Below the pieces are notes generated by a model that saw only the letters and a program-made list of their open reading frames with translations, did not search any database and was not told the DNA's origin. From Actinacidiphila oryziradicis (lineage in GTDB: Bacteria > Actinomycetota > Actinomycetes > Streptomycetales > Streptomycetaceae), in the NCBI RefSeq assembly GCF_005047355.1, contig NZ_SUMC01000001.1, positions 248,001 to 312,000 of the forward strand: DNA of 64,000 nt, read 5' to 3'. Below are positions 26,996 through 34,792 of this stretch, piece after piece. How positions within the stretch are numbered: position 1 is the stretch's first letter; each line of letters opens with the position of its first letter. The position numbers and the translations under genes are program-made.

Positions 26996-27974
26996 CACGC
27001 TCAAAAGCAGCACCGGCCCGGGCAAGGGCGGGGACGGCAACGCGGCGCATCTGCGCCGCATGCTGCTCAACAATGGTGCGCTCAGCGCCCTGGTAGTCCT
27101 GGTCGTGGCCCTGTCGCTGCTCTCCGGCGACTTCCTGACCACGCAGAACCTGCTCAATGTCGGCGTCCAGGCCGCGGTCACCGCGATCCTGGCGTTCGGC
27201 GTCACCTTCGTGATCGTCTCGGCGGGCATCGACCTGTCCGTCGGCTCGGTGGCCGCGCTCTCCGCGACCGTACTCGCCTGGACGGCGACGAACGAGGGCG
27301 TCCCGGTATGGATCGCCGTGCTGCTCTCCATAGCCACCGGCATAGCCTGCGGCCTGGTCAGCGGCGCGCTCATCTCCTTCGGGAAGCTGCCGCCGTTCAT
27401 CGCCACTCTGGCGATGCTCTCGATCGGACGGGGCCTCTCCCTGGTAATCTCCCAGGGCAGCCCGATCGCCTTCCCGGACTCGATCTCCCACCTGGGCGAC
27501 ACCCTCGGCGGCTGGCTGCCGGTCCCGGTCCTCGTGATGATCGCGATGGGTGTCGTCACCGCCGTGATCCTGGGCCGTACGTACGTAGGCCGGACCATGT
27601 ACGCCATCGGCGGCAACGAGGAGGCGGCCCGGCTCTCCGGTATCCGTGTCAAGCGCCAGAAGCTGATCATCTACGGGCTGTCCGGGCTGTTCGCCGCCGT
27701 CGCGGGCATCGTCCTCGCCTCCCGGCTGGCCTCCGCTCAGCCGCAGGCCGCCGACGGCTACGAACTCGACGCGATCGCCGCGGTCGTCATCGGCGGTGCC
27801 AGCCTCTCCGGCGGGGTCGGCAAGGCGTCCGGCACCTTCATCGGAGCGCTGATCCTCGCGGTGCTCCGCAACGGCCTCAACCTCCTGTCCGTGTCGTCCT
27901 TCTGGCAGCAGGTCGTCATCGGCGTGGTAATCGCACTGGCCGTGTTGCTCGATACCCTGCGCCGCCGCGCCTGA
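26985..27974 (+). CDS. rbsC: ribose ABC transporter, permease
   Basis: A 329-residue integral membrane protein with eight to ten hydrophobic segments and BPD_transp_2 motifs (VSAGIDLSVGSVAALSATVL, IGGNEEAARLSGIRVKRQKL, VVIGGASLSGGVGKASGTFI). It forms the sugar channel with RbsA. GTG 26985 follows GGAGG and overlaps rbsA by 11 bp. The last residues are LLDTLRRRA. Confidence 0.94.
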   Translation: MATDTLKSSTGPGKGGDGNAAHLRRMLLNNGALSALVVLVVALSLLSGDFLTTQNLLNVGVQAAVTAILAFGVTFVIVSAGIDLSVGSVAALSATVLAWTATNEGVPVWIAVLLSIATGIACGLVSGALISFGKLPPFIATLAMLSIGRGLSLVISQGSPIAFPDSISHLGDTLGGWLPVPVLVMIAMGVVTAVILGRTYVGRTMYAIGGNEEAARLSGIRVKRQKLIIYGLSGLFAAVAGIVLASRLASAQPQAADGYELDAIAAVVIGGASLSGGVGKASGTFIGALILAVLRNGLNLLSVSSFWQQVVIGVVIALAVLLDTLRRRA

Positions 27975-28035
27975 TCTTCGTAATCTTGATCCGTTTCACA
28001 CACGTCATGTTCACTTCACTTGCAAGGAAGCAGCA

Positions 28036-28968
28036 ATGAGCCCGAAAAAGATCACTGTCACGGCGGCAGTCGTAGCCTCGCTGGCCCTCACCGCGACCGC
28101 GTGCAACTCCGGTTCGTCCAGCTCCTCCAGCACCAAGATCGGTCTGTCGATCTCCACTCTCAACAACCCCTTCTTCGTACAGCTGAAGGCCGGAGCCTCC
28201 GCGGAGGCGAAGAAGGAGGGTGTCGACCTCACAGTCACCGACGCCCAGAACGACGCCTCCCAGCAGGCGAACCTGGTCCAGAACTTCATCAGCCAGAACG
28301 TGAAGGCGATCATCCTCAACCCGGTGGACTCCGACGCCGCCGCGCCGTCGGTGAAGTCCGCCAACAAGGCCAAGATCCCGGTGGTCGCCGTCGACCGCAC
28401 CGTGAACAAGGGCACCGTCGCCACCACCGTCGCCTCCGACAACATCGCGGGCGGCAAACTCGCCGCCAAGACGATCGCGGACCAGCTCGGCGGCAAGGGC
28501 TCCATCCTGGTCCTCCAGGGCACCGCGGGCACCTCGGCCGCCAACGAGCGCGAGCAGGGCTTCACAGAGGGTCTGCAGGCCTACCCGGGCATCAAGGTCG
28601 TCGCCTCCCAGCCCGCGGACTTCGACCGCACCAAGGGCCTGGACGTCACCACCAACCTGCTCCAGGCGCACTCCGGGATCACCGGCATCTTCGCCGCCAA
28701 CGACGAGATGGCGCTCGGCGCGATCAAGGCGCTGGGCAGCAAGGCCGGCAAGTCGGTGAAGGTCGTCGGTTTCGACGGCACCCCGGACGGCCTGGCCGCG
28801 GTCAAGGCGGGCACGCTCTCCGCGAGCGTCGCGCAGCAGCCGTCGGAGCTCGGCAAGCTGGCCGTGCAGAACGCCGTCAAGGCGTCCAAGGGTGAAAAGG
28901 TCACGAACCCGGTCAAGGTGCCGGTGAAGGTGGTCACCTCGGCGAACGTCGCCAGCTTCTCGTCCTGA
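28036..28968 (+). CDS. rbsB: ribose ABC transporter, substrate-binding lipoprotein
   Basis: A 310-residue periplasmic-binding-type protein. Signal peptide SPKKITVTAAVVASLALTAT ends in lipobox cysteine at residue 23, so it is lipid-anchored outside the membrane. The body shows the pentose-binder hallmarks STLNNPFFVQLKAGA, AVDRTVNKG, NDEMALGAIKALG and VGFDGTPDGLAAVKAG. It captures ribose (or a related pentose) for RbsAC. It lies 61 bp after rbsC with an AAGGAAG ribosome site, so it may have extra translation. Confidence 0.94.
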   Translation: MSPKKITVTAAVVASLALTATACNSGSSSSSSTKIGLSISTLNNPFFVQLKAGASAEAKKEGVDLTVTDAQNDASQQANLVQNFISQNVKAIILNPVDSDAAAPSVKSANKAKIPVVAVDRTVNKGTVATTVASDNIAGGKLAAKTIADQLGGKGSILVLQGTAGTSAANEREQGFTEGLQAYPGIKVVASQPADFDRTKGLDVTTNLLQAHSGITGIFAANDEMALGAIKALGSKAGKSVKVVGFDGTPDGLAAVKAGTLSASVAQQPSELGKLAVQNAVKASKGEKVTNPVKVPVKVVTSANVASFSS

Positions 28969-29013
28969 CGTCCGGGGCCTCCCGGCCTCCGGCCTTCTGA
29001 AGGGAATTCACAG

Positions 29014-29919
29014 ATGCACGGCTACGACCTGCTGGTCGTAGGGTCGGCCAACGCCGACCTGGTGATCCGCGTCGACCGCCGCCCCGCGGCCGGTGAGACA
29101 GTACTCGGCTCCGATGTGGCCACCCACCCGGGCGGCAAGGGCGCCAACCAGGCGGTCGCTGCCGCACGGCTCGGAGCAGATACGGTTCTGCTGGCCAGAG
29201 TCGGCGACGACGCCCACGGCAGACTGCTGGCCGACTCGCTCGGAGCGGCAGGCGTCGACACCACCGGCATCCTTGCCGGCGGGGCACCTACCGGGGTCGC
29301 ACTGATCACGGTGGACCCCTCCGGCGACAACAGCATCGTGGTCTCCCCCGGCGCGAATGCCCGGCTCTCCGTCGAGGATGTGCGTGGCGCCGGGGAACTG
29401 CTGGCCGCCGCCCGTGTGGTGTCGCTCCAGCTGGAGATCCCGATCGACACAGTCACCGCGGCGGTGGGCGCCGCGACGGCCGCCGGTTCCCGGGTCGTCC
29501 TCAACCCCTCGCCGCCCGCGCCACTGCCCGCCGAAGTGCTCGCAGCCTGCGACCCGCTGGTCGTCAACGAGCACGAGGCGCGATTCCTGCTGGGCGCGGA
29601 CGCCGGGGACACCCCGGAGGACTGGGCCAGCGCCCTGCTGGTCCAGGGGCCCCGCTCAGTGGTCGTCACCATGGGCGCGGCCGGGGCCCTCGTGGCCGAC
29701 CCGAGCGGCGCTCTCCGGATCCCCAGCCCCTCCGTCGAGGCGGTCGACACCACCGGGGCCGGGGACGCCTTCACCGGGGCCCTGGCCTGGCGGCTGGGCA
29801 CCGGCGACGATCTGGAGACGGCCGTACGGTTCGCGGTCCGGGTCGGCGCCGCCGCGGTCACCAAGGCCGGGGCCCAGGCGTCCTTCCCCACTCTGGAAGA
29901 GGTGACTGCGGCCATATGA
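29014..29919 (+). CDS. rbsK: ribokinase
   Basis: A 301-residue PfkB-family kinase. The N-terminal GSANADLVIRVDRRPAAGET and HPGGKGANQAVAAARLGAD match ribokinases; the C-terminal DTTGAGDAFTGALAW contains the catalytic Asp and anion hole. It phosphorylates ribose to ribose-5-phosphate after import. ATG 29014 is preceded by GAAGGGAA. It overlaps rbsD by ATGA. Confidence 0.95.
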   Translation: MHGYDLLVVGSANADLVIRVDRRPAAGETVLGSDVATHPGGKGANQAVAAARLGADTVLLARVGDDAHGRLLADSLGAAGVDTTGILAGGAPTGVALITVDPSGDNSIVVSPGANARLSVEDVRGAGELLAAARVVSLQLEIPIDTVTAAVGAATAAGSRVVLNPSPPAPLPAEVLAACDPLVVNEHEARFLLGADAGDTPEDWASALLVQGPRSVVVTMGAAGALVADPSGALRIPSPSVEAVDTTGAGDAFTGALAWRLGTGDDLETAVRFAVRVGAAAVTKAGAQASFPTLEEVTAAI

Positions 29920-30308
29920 AGAAGTCCGGAATCCTCAACCGCCACCTAGCCGGCGCGCTGGCCATGCTCGGCCACACCGACCTGGTCGTCATCTGCGACG
30001 CCGGCCTGCCGATACCGGCCGGCCCCATGGTGGTGGACCTGGCCTTCCGGGCCGGAGTGCCGTCCTTCGCCGAGGTCTTCCAGGGACTGCTCGACGAACT
30101 CGTGGTGGAGGGCGCCGTCGCCGCCAAGGAAATACGCGGCCACAACGCCGCGACGTCCGCGCTCCTGGACGGCTCCTTCCCCGACACCCTGGAACTGATC
30201 CCGCACGAGGACTTCAAGACCCGCACCCGCGACGCCAAGCTCGTCGTACGCACCGGCGAGGCGCAGCCTTACGCCAATGTCATCCTGCGCTGCGGCGTCC
30301 CGTTCTGA
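29916..30308 (+). CDS. rbsD: D-ribose pyranase
   Basis: A 130-residue RbsD protein (KKSGILNRHLAGALAMLGHT, then CDAGLPIP, and C-terminal TGEAQPYANVILRCGVPF). The conserved histidine near residue 20 (LGHTD) is the catalytic one. It interconverts beta-pyranose and furanose ribose so that RbsK can act. Last gene of the operon; a hairpin candidate follows (30333-30353). Confidence 0.95.
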   Translation: MKKSGILNRHLAGALAMLGHTDLVVICDAGLPIPAGPMVVDLAFRAGVPSFAEVFQGLLDELVVEGAVAAKEIRGHNAATSALLDGSFPDTLELIPHEDFKTRTRDAKLVVRTGEAQPYANVILRCGVPF

Positions 30309-30332
30309 CCTCCTGACCGGCTCACTCCGTAC

Positions 30333-30353
30333 GAGCCCACTCCGGTGGGGCTT
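30333..30353 (+). terminator. possible terminator hairpin after rbsD
   Basis: AGCCCAC and GTGGGGCT flank a short loop, giving an imperfect stem, itself enclosed by two ACTCCGTACG direct copies. There is no T-run, as usual for Streptomyces, so this is tentative. Confidence 0.35.
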
Positions 30354-30412
30354 GACTCCGTACGGGCGCGGTCAGCAGGCCGAGCCACCGCTTCCCGCGT
30401 ACCGTCCGGAAC

Positions 30413-30790
30413 ATGAGCGACCGACCGCTGAAGGACGAGGTGCTGGAGCAGCTGGGTGACGACCGGCTCCAGGAGATCGCCGGGCTGCTCGGCAGCGACG
30501 CCGACGACGTGCGGCGCTTTGTCGGGGATTCCGTCGCCTCGCTGACCGGAGTGCTGACCGATGAATCCATCACTCCGGGCGGCACCGCCGAGCTGTGCCA
30601 GGCCATGGAGCAGGCCACGGCCGGCCGGTCGGGCGACGGCCCCCTCATCGCGCTGCTCGGCAAGGCGGCCGGACCGGCAGCCCTCGCCGTGTCCGAAAAG
30701 AGCGGCCTTCCCGTCTCGGCGCTCACCGGAGCGCTCGACGCGATCATCCCGGTCGTCGCGTCCGTCCTCGCCGACCGCGCCCGTACTTAG
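30413..30790 (+). CDS. DUF937-like small protein
   Basis: A 125-residue, mainly helical protein: LEQLGDDRLQEIAGLLGSDA, then GPLIALLGKAAGPAALAV and SGLPVSALTGALDAIIPVVA. The repeated LLG/LPV patterns and length are like DUF937/YidB-type proteins, of unknown function. No signal peptide or membrane segment. It stands between the rbs operon and a strong hairpin, and may be co-transcribed with rbs only by read-through (104-bp gap). The stop codon lies inside a TTAGAG repeat. Confidence 0.65.
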   Translation: MSDRPLKDEVLEQLGDDRLQEIAGLLGSDADDVRRFVGDSVASLTGVLTDESITPGGTAELCQAMEQATAGRSGDGPLIALLGKAAGPAALAVSEKSGLPVSALTGALDAIIPVVASVLADRART

Positions 30791-30811
30791 AGCCCGGGCG
30801 AATCGATGGGG
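30787..30811 (+). repeat. MITE-end-like repeat, copy 2
   Basis: TTAGAGCCCGGGCGAATCGA followed by TGGGG matches the 25-bp end motif at 34490-34514 with five differences. Its TAG is the stop codon of the DUF937-like gene, so the element end abuts or defines the 3' end of that gene. Confidence 0.5.
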
Positions 30812-30824
30812 CGGCATACTGCGA

Positions 30825-30852
30825 AAGGGGTCCGGCCGAAGCCGGACCCCTT
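30825..30852 (+). terminator. perfect 12-bp stem-loop terminator
   Basis: AAGGGGTCCGGC, loop CGAA, GCCGGACCCCTT: a fully paired 12-bp stem with a stable tetraloop. It ends in TT but has no long U-tract. It lies after the DUF937-like gene and can end transcription from the left. Confidence 0.75.
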
Positions 30853-31055
30853 AGGCGTTCCCTCCCCTGCGGCACCCCGAGCCCCCCTCCGGGTACCGCA
30901 TCCCCCCTTGCCAGGGCCTCCCAAGCCCCCTTGTCGGCCCTGACGCTGAGTACGACCCGCGACCCCTGGCGAAGGTTGCACGCCCGGCAGAAATTTCCTG
31001 GAGATTTTTTCAGAGCCCGCTCCGGGCCCGGTCAGAGACCGTTCCGGGGGCTCCT

Positions 31056-31910
31056 TCAGAGCACATGGCGGCGGTACCGGCCGGCGATCTCGGCTAGGAC
31101 TTCGGCGCCGTCCCGCGCCCACAGGGACGGGTTGAAGATCTCCACCTCTATGGCACCGGAAAACCCCGTCGCGTCCACCTGCTCACGGAAACCACGAAGA
31201 TCGATACAGCCGTCGCCGAGCTGGCCGCGCCCGAGCAGTACGCCCTCGGGGAGCGGTGTGATCCAGTCGGCGAGCTGGAAGGACGCGATTCGGCCTCCGG
31301 CGCCCGCGCGGGCGATGCCCGCGGCCACGGTGTCGTCCCACCAGATGTGGTAGGTGTCCACGACCACTCCGACCTGCTCGGCCGGGAAGCGCTCGGCGAT
31401 GTCGAGTGCCTGGCCGATGGTGGAGACCACACACCGGTCCGAGGCGTACATCGGGTGCAGCGGCTCGATCGCCAGGCGTACGCCGCGCTCGCCCGCGTAA
31501 GGGGCGAGCTCGGCGATTGCGTCGGCGACGCGCTCGCGGGCGGCGGCGATGTCGCGGTCTCCGGCCGGGAGCCCGCCGGAGACCAGGACGAGGGTGTCGG
31601 TGCCCAAAGTGGCGGCCTCGTCGATGGCGGTGCGGTTGTCGGCCAGGGCGGCGGCACGCTCGGCGGGGTCGGAGGCGGTGAAGAAGCCGCCGCGGCAGAG
31701 GGATGTGACGGTGAGGCCCGCGTCACGCACCAGCTTGGCGGCGGCTTCCACGCCGTACTCCTGTGTCTGCGCGCGCCAGAGCCCGATGCCGGTGATGCCG
31801 AGGCCGGTGACGCCGTCGGCCAGCTCGGGGATGGAGAGCTGCCTGACCGTTTCCTGATTGATGCTGAGGCGGGCCAGGTTCAGGCTCGGATCCCGGTTGT
31901 CAGTGGTCAA
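31056..31910 (-). CDS. sugar phosphate isomerase/epimerase-like TIM-barrel protein
   Basis: A 284-residue AP-endonuclease-2/xylose-isomerase-like TIM barrel: LSINQETVRQLSIPELADGV at the start, then LAIEPLHPMYASDRCVVSTI, VGVVVDTYHIWWDD and DGCIDLRGFREQVDATGFSG, with metal-ligand E, D, H and E residues in order. Relatives include epimerases and 3-keto-glycoside eliminases; the exact reaction is unknown. TTG 31910 overlaps the DUF993 stop (TTGA). Last gene of a three-gene operon with DUF993 and a Gfo/Idh/MocA dehydrogenase, so it probably acts on a sugar oxidised by that enzyme. Confidence 0.8.
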   Translation of the reverse strand: MTTDNRDPSLNLARLSINQETVRQLSIPELADGVTGLGITGIGLWRAQTQEYGVEAAAKLVRDAGLTVTSLCRGGFFTASDPAERAAALADNRTAIDEAATLGTDTLVLVSGGLPAGDRDIAAARERVADAIAELAPYAGERGVRLAIEPLHPMYASDRCVVSTIGQALDIAERFPAEQVGVVVDTYHIWWDDTVAAGIARAGAGGRIASFQLADWITPLPEGVLLGRGQLGDGCIDLRGFREQVDATGFSGAIEVEIFNPSLWARDGAEVLAEIAGRYRRHVL

Positions 31911-33067
31911 TGGGAGACTCCGTGGAGCGTGAGGAGCTGGCGGATCCGGGACTCGGCCAGCGCCGGGTCCGGGAAGAGGCCGATGCGGTCGGCGAGTTCG
32001 TAGGCGCGGGCCAGGTGCGGGAGGGAGCGGGCCGATTGCAGACCACCGAGCATCGTGAAGTGCGACTGGTGGCCGGCCAGCCAGGCCAGAAGGACGACGC
32101 CGGTCTTGTAGTACCGGGTCGGAGCGCCGAAGAGGTGCCGGGAGAGCTCGACGGTGGGGCCGAGAAGTGCCCGGAAGCCTTCGCTGTCGCCGGTGTCAAG
32201 GATGCGGACGGCCGCAGCGGCCAGGGGCGCGAGCGGGTCGAAGATGCCGAGCAGGGCGTGGCTGAAGCCCTGGTCGTCACCCGCGATCAGCTCGGGGTAG
32301 TTGAAGTCGTCGCCGGTATAGCAGCGCACTCCCCCGGGAAGACGGCGGCGGACATCGATCTCGCGCTGGGCGTCGAGAAGCGACATCTTGATGCCGTCGA
32401 CCTTGTCGGGGTGGGCGGCGATCACCTGGAGGAAGATCTCGGTGGCCTCGTCGAGGTCTTCGCTGCCCCAGTAGCCGGTCAGAGCCGGATCGAACATCGG
32501 GCCCAGCCAATGCAGCACGACCGGCTCTGCGGCCTGGCGCAGCAGGTGGCCGTAGACCTCCAGATAGTCCTCGGGCCCCTTGGCGAGAGCGGCGAGCGCG
32601 CGGCTCGCCATGAGGATGGCCTGGGAGCCCGAGTCCTCGACGACGGCAAGCTGCTCCTCATAGGCGGCTCGCACCTCGTCGAGGGTCGCGGCGGGTGCGG
32701 TCAGCTGATCGGTGCCGACGCCGCAGGCGATCCGGCCACCGACCGCCTTGGCCTCGGCGGAGGAGCGCCGGATCAGTTCCGCCGCACCGGCCCAGTCCAG
32801 GCCCATGCCGCGCTGGGCGGTGTCCATCACCTCGGCGACGCCGAGGCCGTGGGACCACAGGTGGCGGCGGAAGGCGAGGGTCGCGTCCCAGTCGACGGCG
32901 GCGGGCTCGTCGGGTGCCGAACGAAAGGGGTCGGCGACCACATGGGCGGCCGAATAGACGATACGGCTGCGCAGTTCGCCGCCGGCGGCCGCGTGGGCCG
33001 TGGGGCTGGTGCGGGGCTCATAGGCGTACAGCGTGCCGTCGGCGGCGGGCAGGTGGATGATCGTCAC
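31907..33067 (-). CDS. DUF993 dihydrodipicolinate-synthase-like protein
   Basis: A 386-residue protein (DAHPS/DapA-type barrel) with the DUF993 hallmarks SRIVYSAAHVVADPF, DWDATLAFRRHLWSHGLGVA, VVLHWLGPMFDPALTGYWGS, DGIKMSLLDAQREIDVRRRL and YTGDDFNYPELI. The lysine in DGIKMSL is a candidate Schiff-base residue, so aldolase or lyase chemistry on a keto-sugar is plausible. GTG start 33067 overlaps the upstream dehydrogenase stop by 4 bp; the operon order is dehydrogenase, DUF993, isomerase. No reaction has been assigned to this family to my knowledge. Confidence 0.82.
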   Translation of the reverse strand: MTIIHLPAADGTLYAYEPRTSPTAHAAAGGELRSRIVYSAAHVVADPFRSAPDEPAAVDWDATLAFRRHLWSHGLGVAEVMDTAQRGMGLDWAGAAELIRRSSAEAKAVGGRIACGVGTDQLTAPAATLDEVRAAYEEQLAVVEDSGSQAILMASRALAALAKGPEDYLEVYGHLLRQAAEPVVLHWLGPMFDPALTGYWGSEDLDEATEIFLQVIAAHPDKVDGIKMSLLDAQREIDVRRRLPGGVRCYTGDDFNYPELIAGDDQGFSHALLGIFDPLAPLAAAAVRILDTGDSEGFRALLGPTVELSRHLFGAPTRYYKTGVVLLAWLAGHQSHFTMLGGLQSARSLPHLARAYELADRIGLFPDPALAESRIRQLLTLHGVSH

Positions 33068-34221
33068 AGGGTCAGCTCCGGGACGTCGTAGCGCCGGCCC
33101 TCGGCGGAGGACTTCAGGCCCAGCTCGGCGAGTTGCAAGCCACGGGCACCGGCCAGCAGGTCCCAGCTGTAGGGCTCATCAAGGAAAACGTGGCGCAGGA
33201 AGAGCTCCCACTGGGTCTTGAAGCCGTTCGTCAGACCGTCCTCGTTGTTGTCCGGGACCTCCTGCCACTGGTCGCGGAAGGACTCGGTGACCGGCAGGTC
33301 GGGGTTCCAGACCGGCTTGGGGGTCGCCGAGCGGTGCTGGACACGGCAGTTGCGCAGGCCCGCGACGGCTGAGCCGTGCGTACCGTCCACCTGGAACTCG
33401 ACGAGTTCATCGCGGTTGACACGAACCGCCCAGGAGGAGTTGATCTGGGCGATGGCGCCGCCCTCGAGCTCGAAGATGCCGTACGCGGCGTCATCGGCGG
33501 TGGCGTCGTACGGCTTGTCCTGCTCGTCCCAGCGCTGCGGGATGTGGGTCGCGGCGAGCGCCTGGACGGTCTTCACCCGGCCGAACAGCCCGTTGAGGAC
33601 GTACTCCCAGTGCGGGAACATGTCGACGACGATGCCGCCGCCGTCCTTGGAGCGGTAGTTCCAGGAGGGGCGCTGGGCCCTCTGCCAGTCGCCCTCGAAG
33701 ACCCAGTAGCCGAACTCGCCGCGGATGGAGAGGATCCGGCCGAAGAAGCCGCCGTCGATCAGCCGCTTCAGCTTCAGCAGGCCGGGGAGGAAGATCTTGT
33801 CCTGCACCACGCCGTGCTTGATTCCTGCGGCGGTGGCGAGACGGGCCAGGCCGAGGGCGCCTTCCAAAGTCGTGGCGGTCGGCTTCTCGATGTAGATGTG
33901 CTTACCGGCGGCAATGGCCTTCTTGACGGACTCCTCGCGGGCGGAGGTCACCTGGGCGTCGAAGTAGATCTCGATGCTCGGGTCGGCGAGCACCGCGTCG
34001 AGGTCGGTGGACCAGTGCTCCAGGCCGTGCTGCTCGGCGATGGCTCTGAGCGCATGTTCGCGGCGGCCGACGAGGACCGGCTCCGGCCACAGCATGGTGC
34101 CGTCGCCGAGGTCGAGCCCGCCCTGCTCCTGGAACGCGAGGATCGAGCGGACGAGGTGCTGGTGGTAGCCCATGCGGCCGGTGACGCCGTTCATGGCGAT
34201 CCGCACTGTCTTACGTGTCAC
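33064..34221 (-). CDS. Gfo/Idh/MocA-family sugar dehydrogenase
   Basis: A 385-residue NAD(P)-dependent oxidoreductase. N-terminal Rossmann fold (VRIAMNGVTGRMGYHQH, an unusual variant of the GxGxxG region), catalytic-lysine motif HIYIEKPTATTLEGALGLA, and C-terminal alpha/beta substrate domain (GGGIVVDMFPHWEYVLNGLF; QINSSWAVRVNRDELVEFQV). GTG 34221 is chosen because the family starts here; an upstream frame to 34263 lacks homology. First gene of the operon, 37 bp after a LacI-type operator at 34258-34273. Confidence 0.9.
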   Translation of the reverse strand: MTRKTVRIAMNGVTGRMGYHQHLVRSILAFQEQGGLDLGDGTMLWPEPVLVGRREHALRAIAEQHGLEHWSTDLDAVLADPSIEIYFDAQVTSAREESVKKAIAAGKHIYIEKPTATTLEGALGLARLATAAGIKHGVVQDKIFLPGLLKLKRLIDGGFFGRILSIRGEFGYWVFEGDWQRAQRPSWNYRSKDGGGIVVDMFPHWEYVLNGLFGRVKTVQALAATHIPQRWDEQDKPYDATADDAAYGIFELEGGAIAQINSSWAVRVNRDELVEFQVDGTHGSAVAGLRNCRVQHRSATPKPVWNPDLPVTESFRDQWQEVPDNNEDGLTNGFKTQWELFLRHVFLDEPYSWDLLAGARGLQLAELGLKSSAEGRRYDVPELTL

Positions 34222-34257
34222 GTGAGGGTTCCTCTCGGTCGACCGGCCACCGGCCGA

Positions 34258-34273
34258 TAGCAAGCGCTTTCCC
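34258..34273 (-). promoter_or_regulatory. LacI-type operator, site 1
   Basis: TAGCAAGCGCTTTCCC. The palindromic core is AAGCGCTT. It is the exact reverse complement of the site at 34327-34342 and shares GAAAGCGCTTGC with the site in front of the LacI-regulated gene pair at 37785. Confidence 0.75.
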
Positions 34274-34326
34274 GCAGGCTACGGTAGCCGTAGTAGAAGA
34301 GTTTCGACAAGGGGTTGCTTACTGGA

Positions 34327-34342
34327 GGGAAAGCGCTTGCTA
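34327..34342 (+). promoter_or_regulatory. LacI-type operator, site 2
   Basis: GGGAAAGCGCTTGCTA, the inverse of site 1. A pair about 70 bp apart allows repression by looping. Confidence 0.75.
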
Positions 34343-34492
34343 GACTTCCGCCAGCGGCCCAGGGATGACTCGAACGCGTGGGCGAGGGCAGCGGCGAGGA
34401 CACCGAGGACGGCGGCGGGTGCGACCGGAGGAGAAGGTCCGTGTCCCGGCGGGCGTCATCCGCCCGAAGGAAGCGAAGCGACAAAGGACTTA

Positions 34493-34792
34493 GAGGCCGC
34501 GCGAATAGGTGGGGTGGAGGAAGGAGCGGGGCGAGGGGCAAGTCCGGCAAGGCGGAGGTGGGGGCACCTCCTGGGGGCACCTCCCGGCCGAAGGCTGGGG
34601 GCGAGGCGACGCGATGGGGGTGCCCCCTGCTCGAGCGGAGCCGAGAGCTTGGTGGGGGGCACCTCCCGGACGGAGTCTGGGGGAGAGTCGTCGACCGACA
34701 CCGACGGCAACACTTCCAGGCGCCCCCGCCGACGGAGTCGGCTGATGTCACAGCTCGGCACGCGACGCCGCCCCACCTATTCGCGCGGCCTC
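34493..34792. mobile_element. 300-bp MITE with 22-bp terminal inverted repeats
   Basis: The ends (34493-34514 and 34771-34792) are perfect 22-bp inverted repeats beginning GAGGCCGCGCGAATAGGT. TTA flanks both sides (34490-34492 and 34793-34795), a likely 3-bp target duplication. No transposase gene fits inside; the interior contains the G-rich core (34581-34601) and a variant copy (34655-34685). The right end supplies the last codons and TAG stop of the cupin gene, so the insertion altered its C-terminus. Confidence 0.85.
34581..34601 (+). repeat. G-rich core repeat, copy 3
   Basis: Twenty-one bases CTCCCGGCCGAAGGCTGGGG plus G are identical to the two other copies in this window, here carried within the 300-bp MITE. 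Confidence 0.75.

Larger units (their letters stand above)
34222..34489. promoter_or_regulatory. promoter region of the DUF993 operon
   Basis: Contains two inverted 16-bp operator copies (34258-34273 and 34327-34342) whose centres are 69 bp apart, then about 150 bp with no gene before the MITE. A promoter for the leftward operon probably lies between the operators; I see no strong consensus. Confidence 0.6.
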
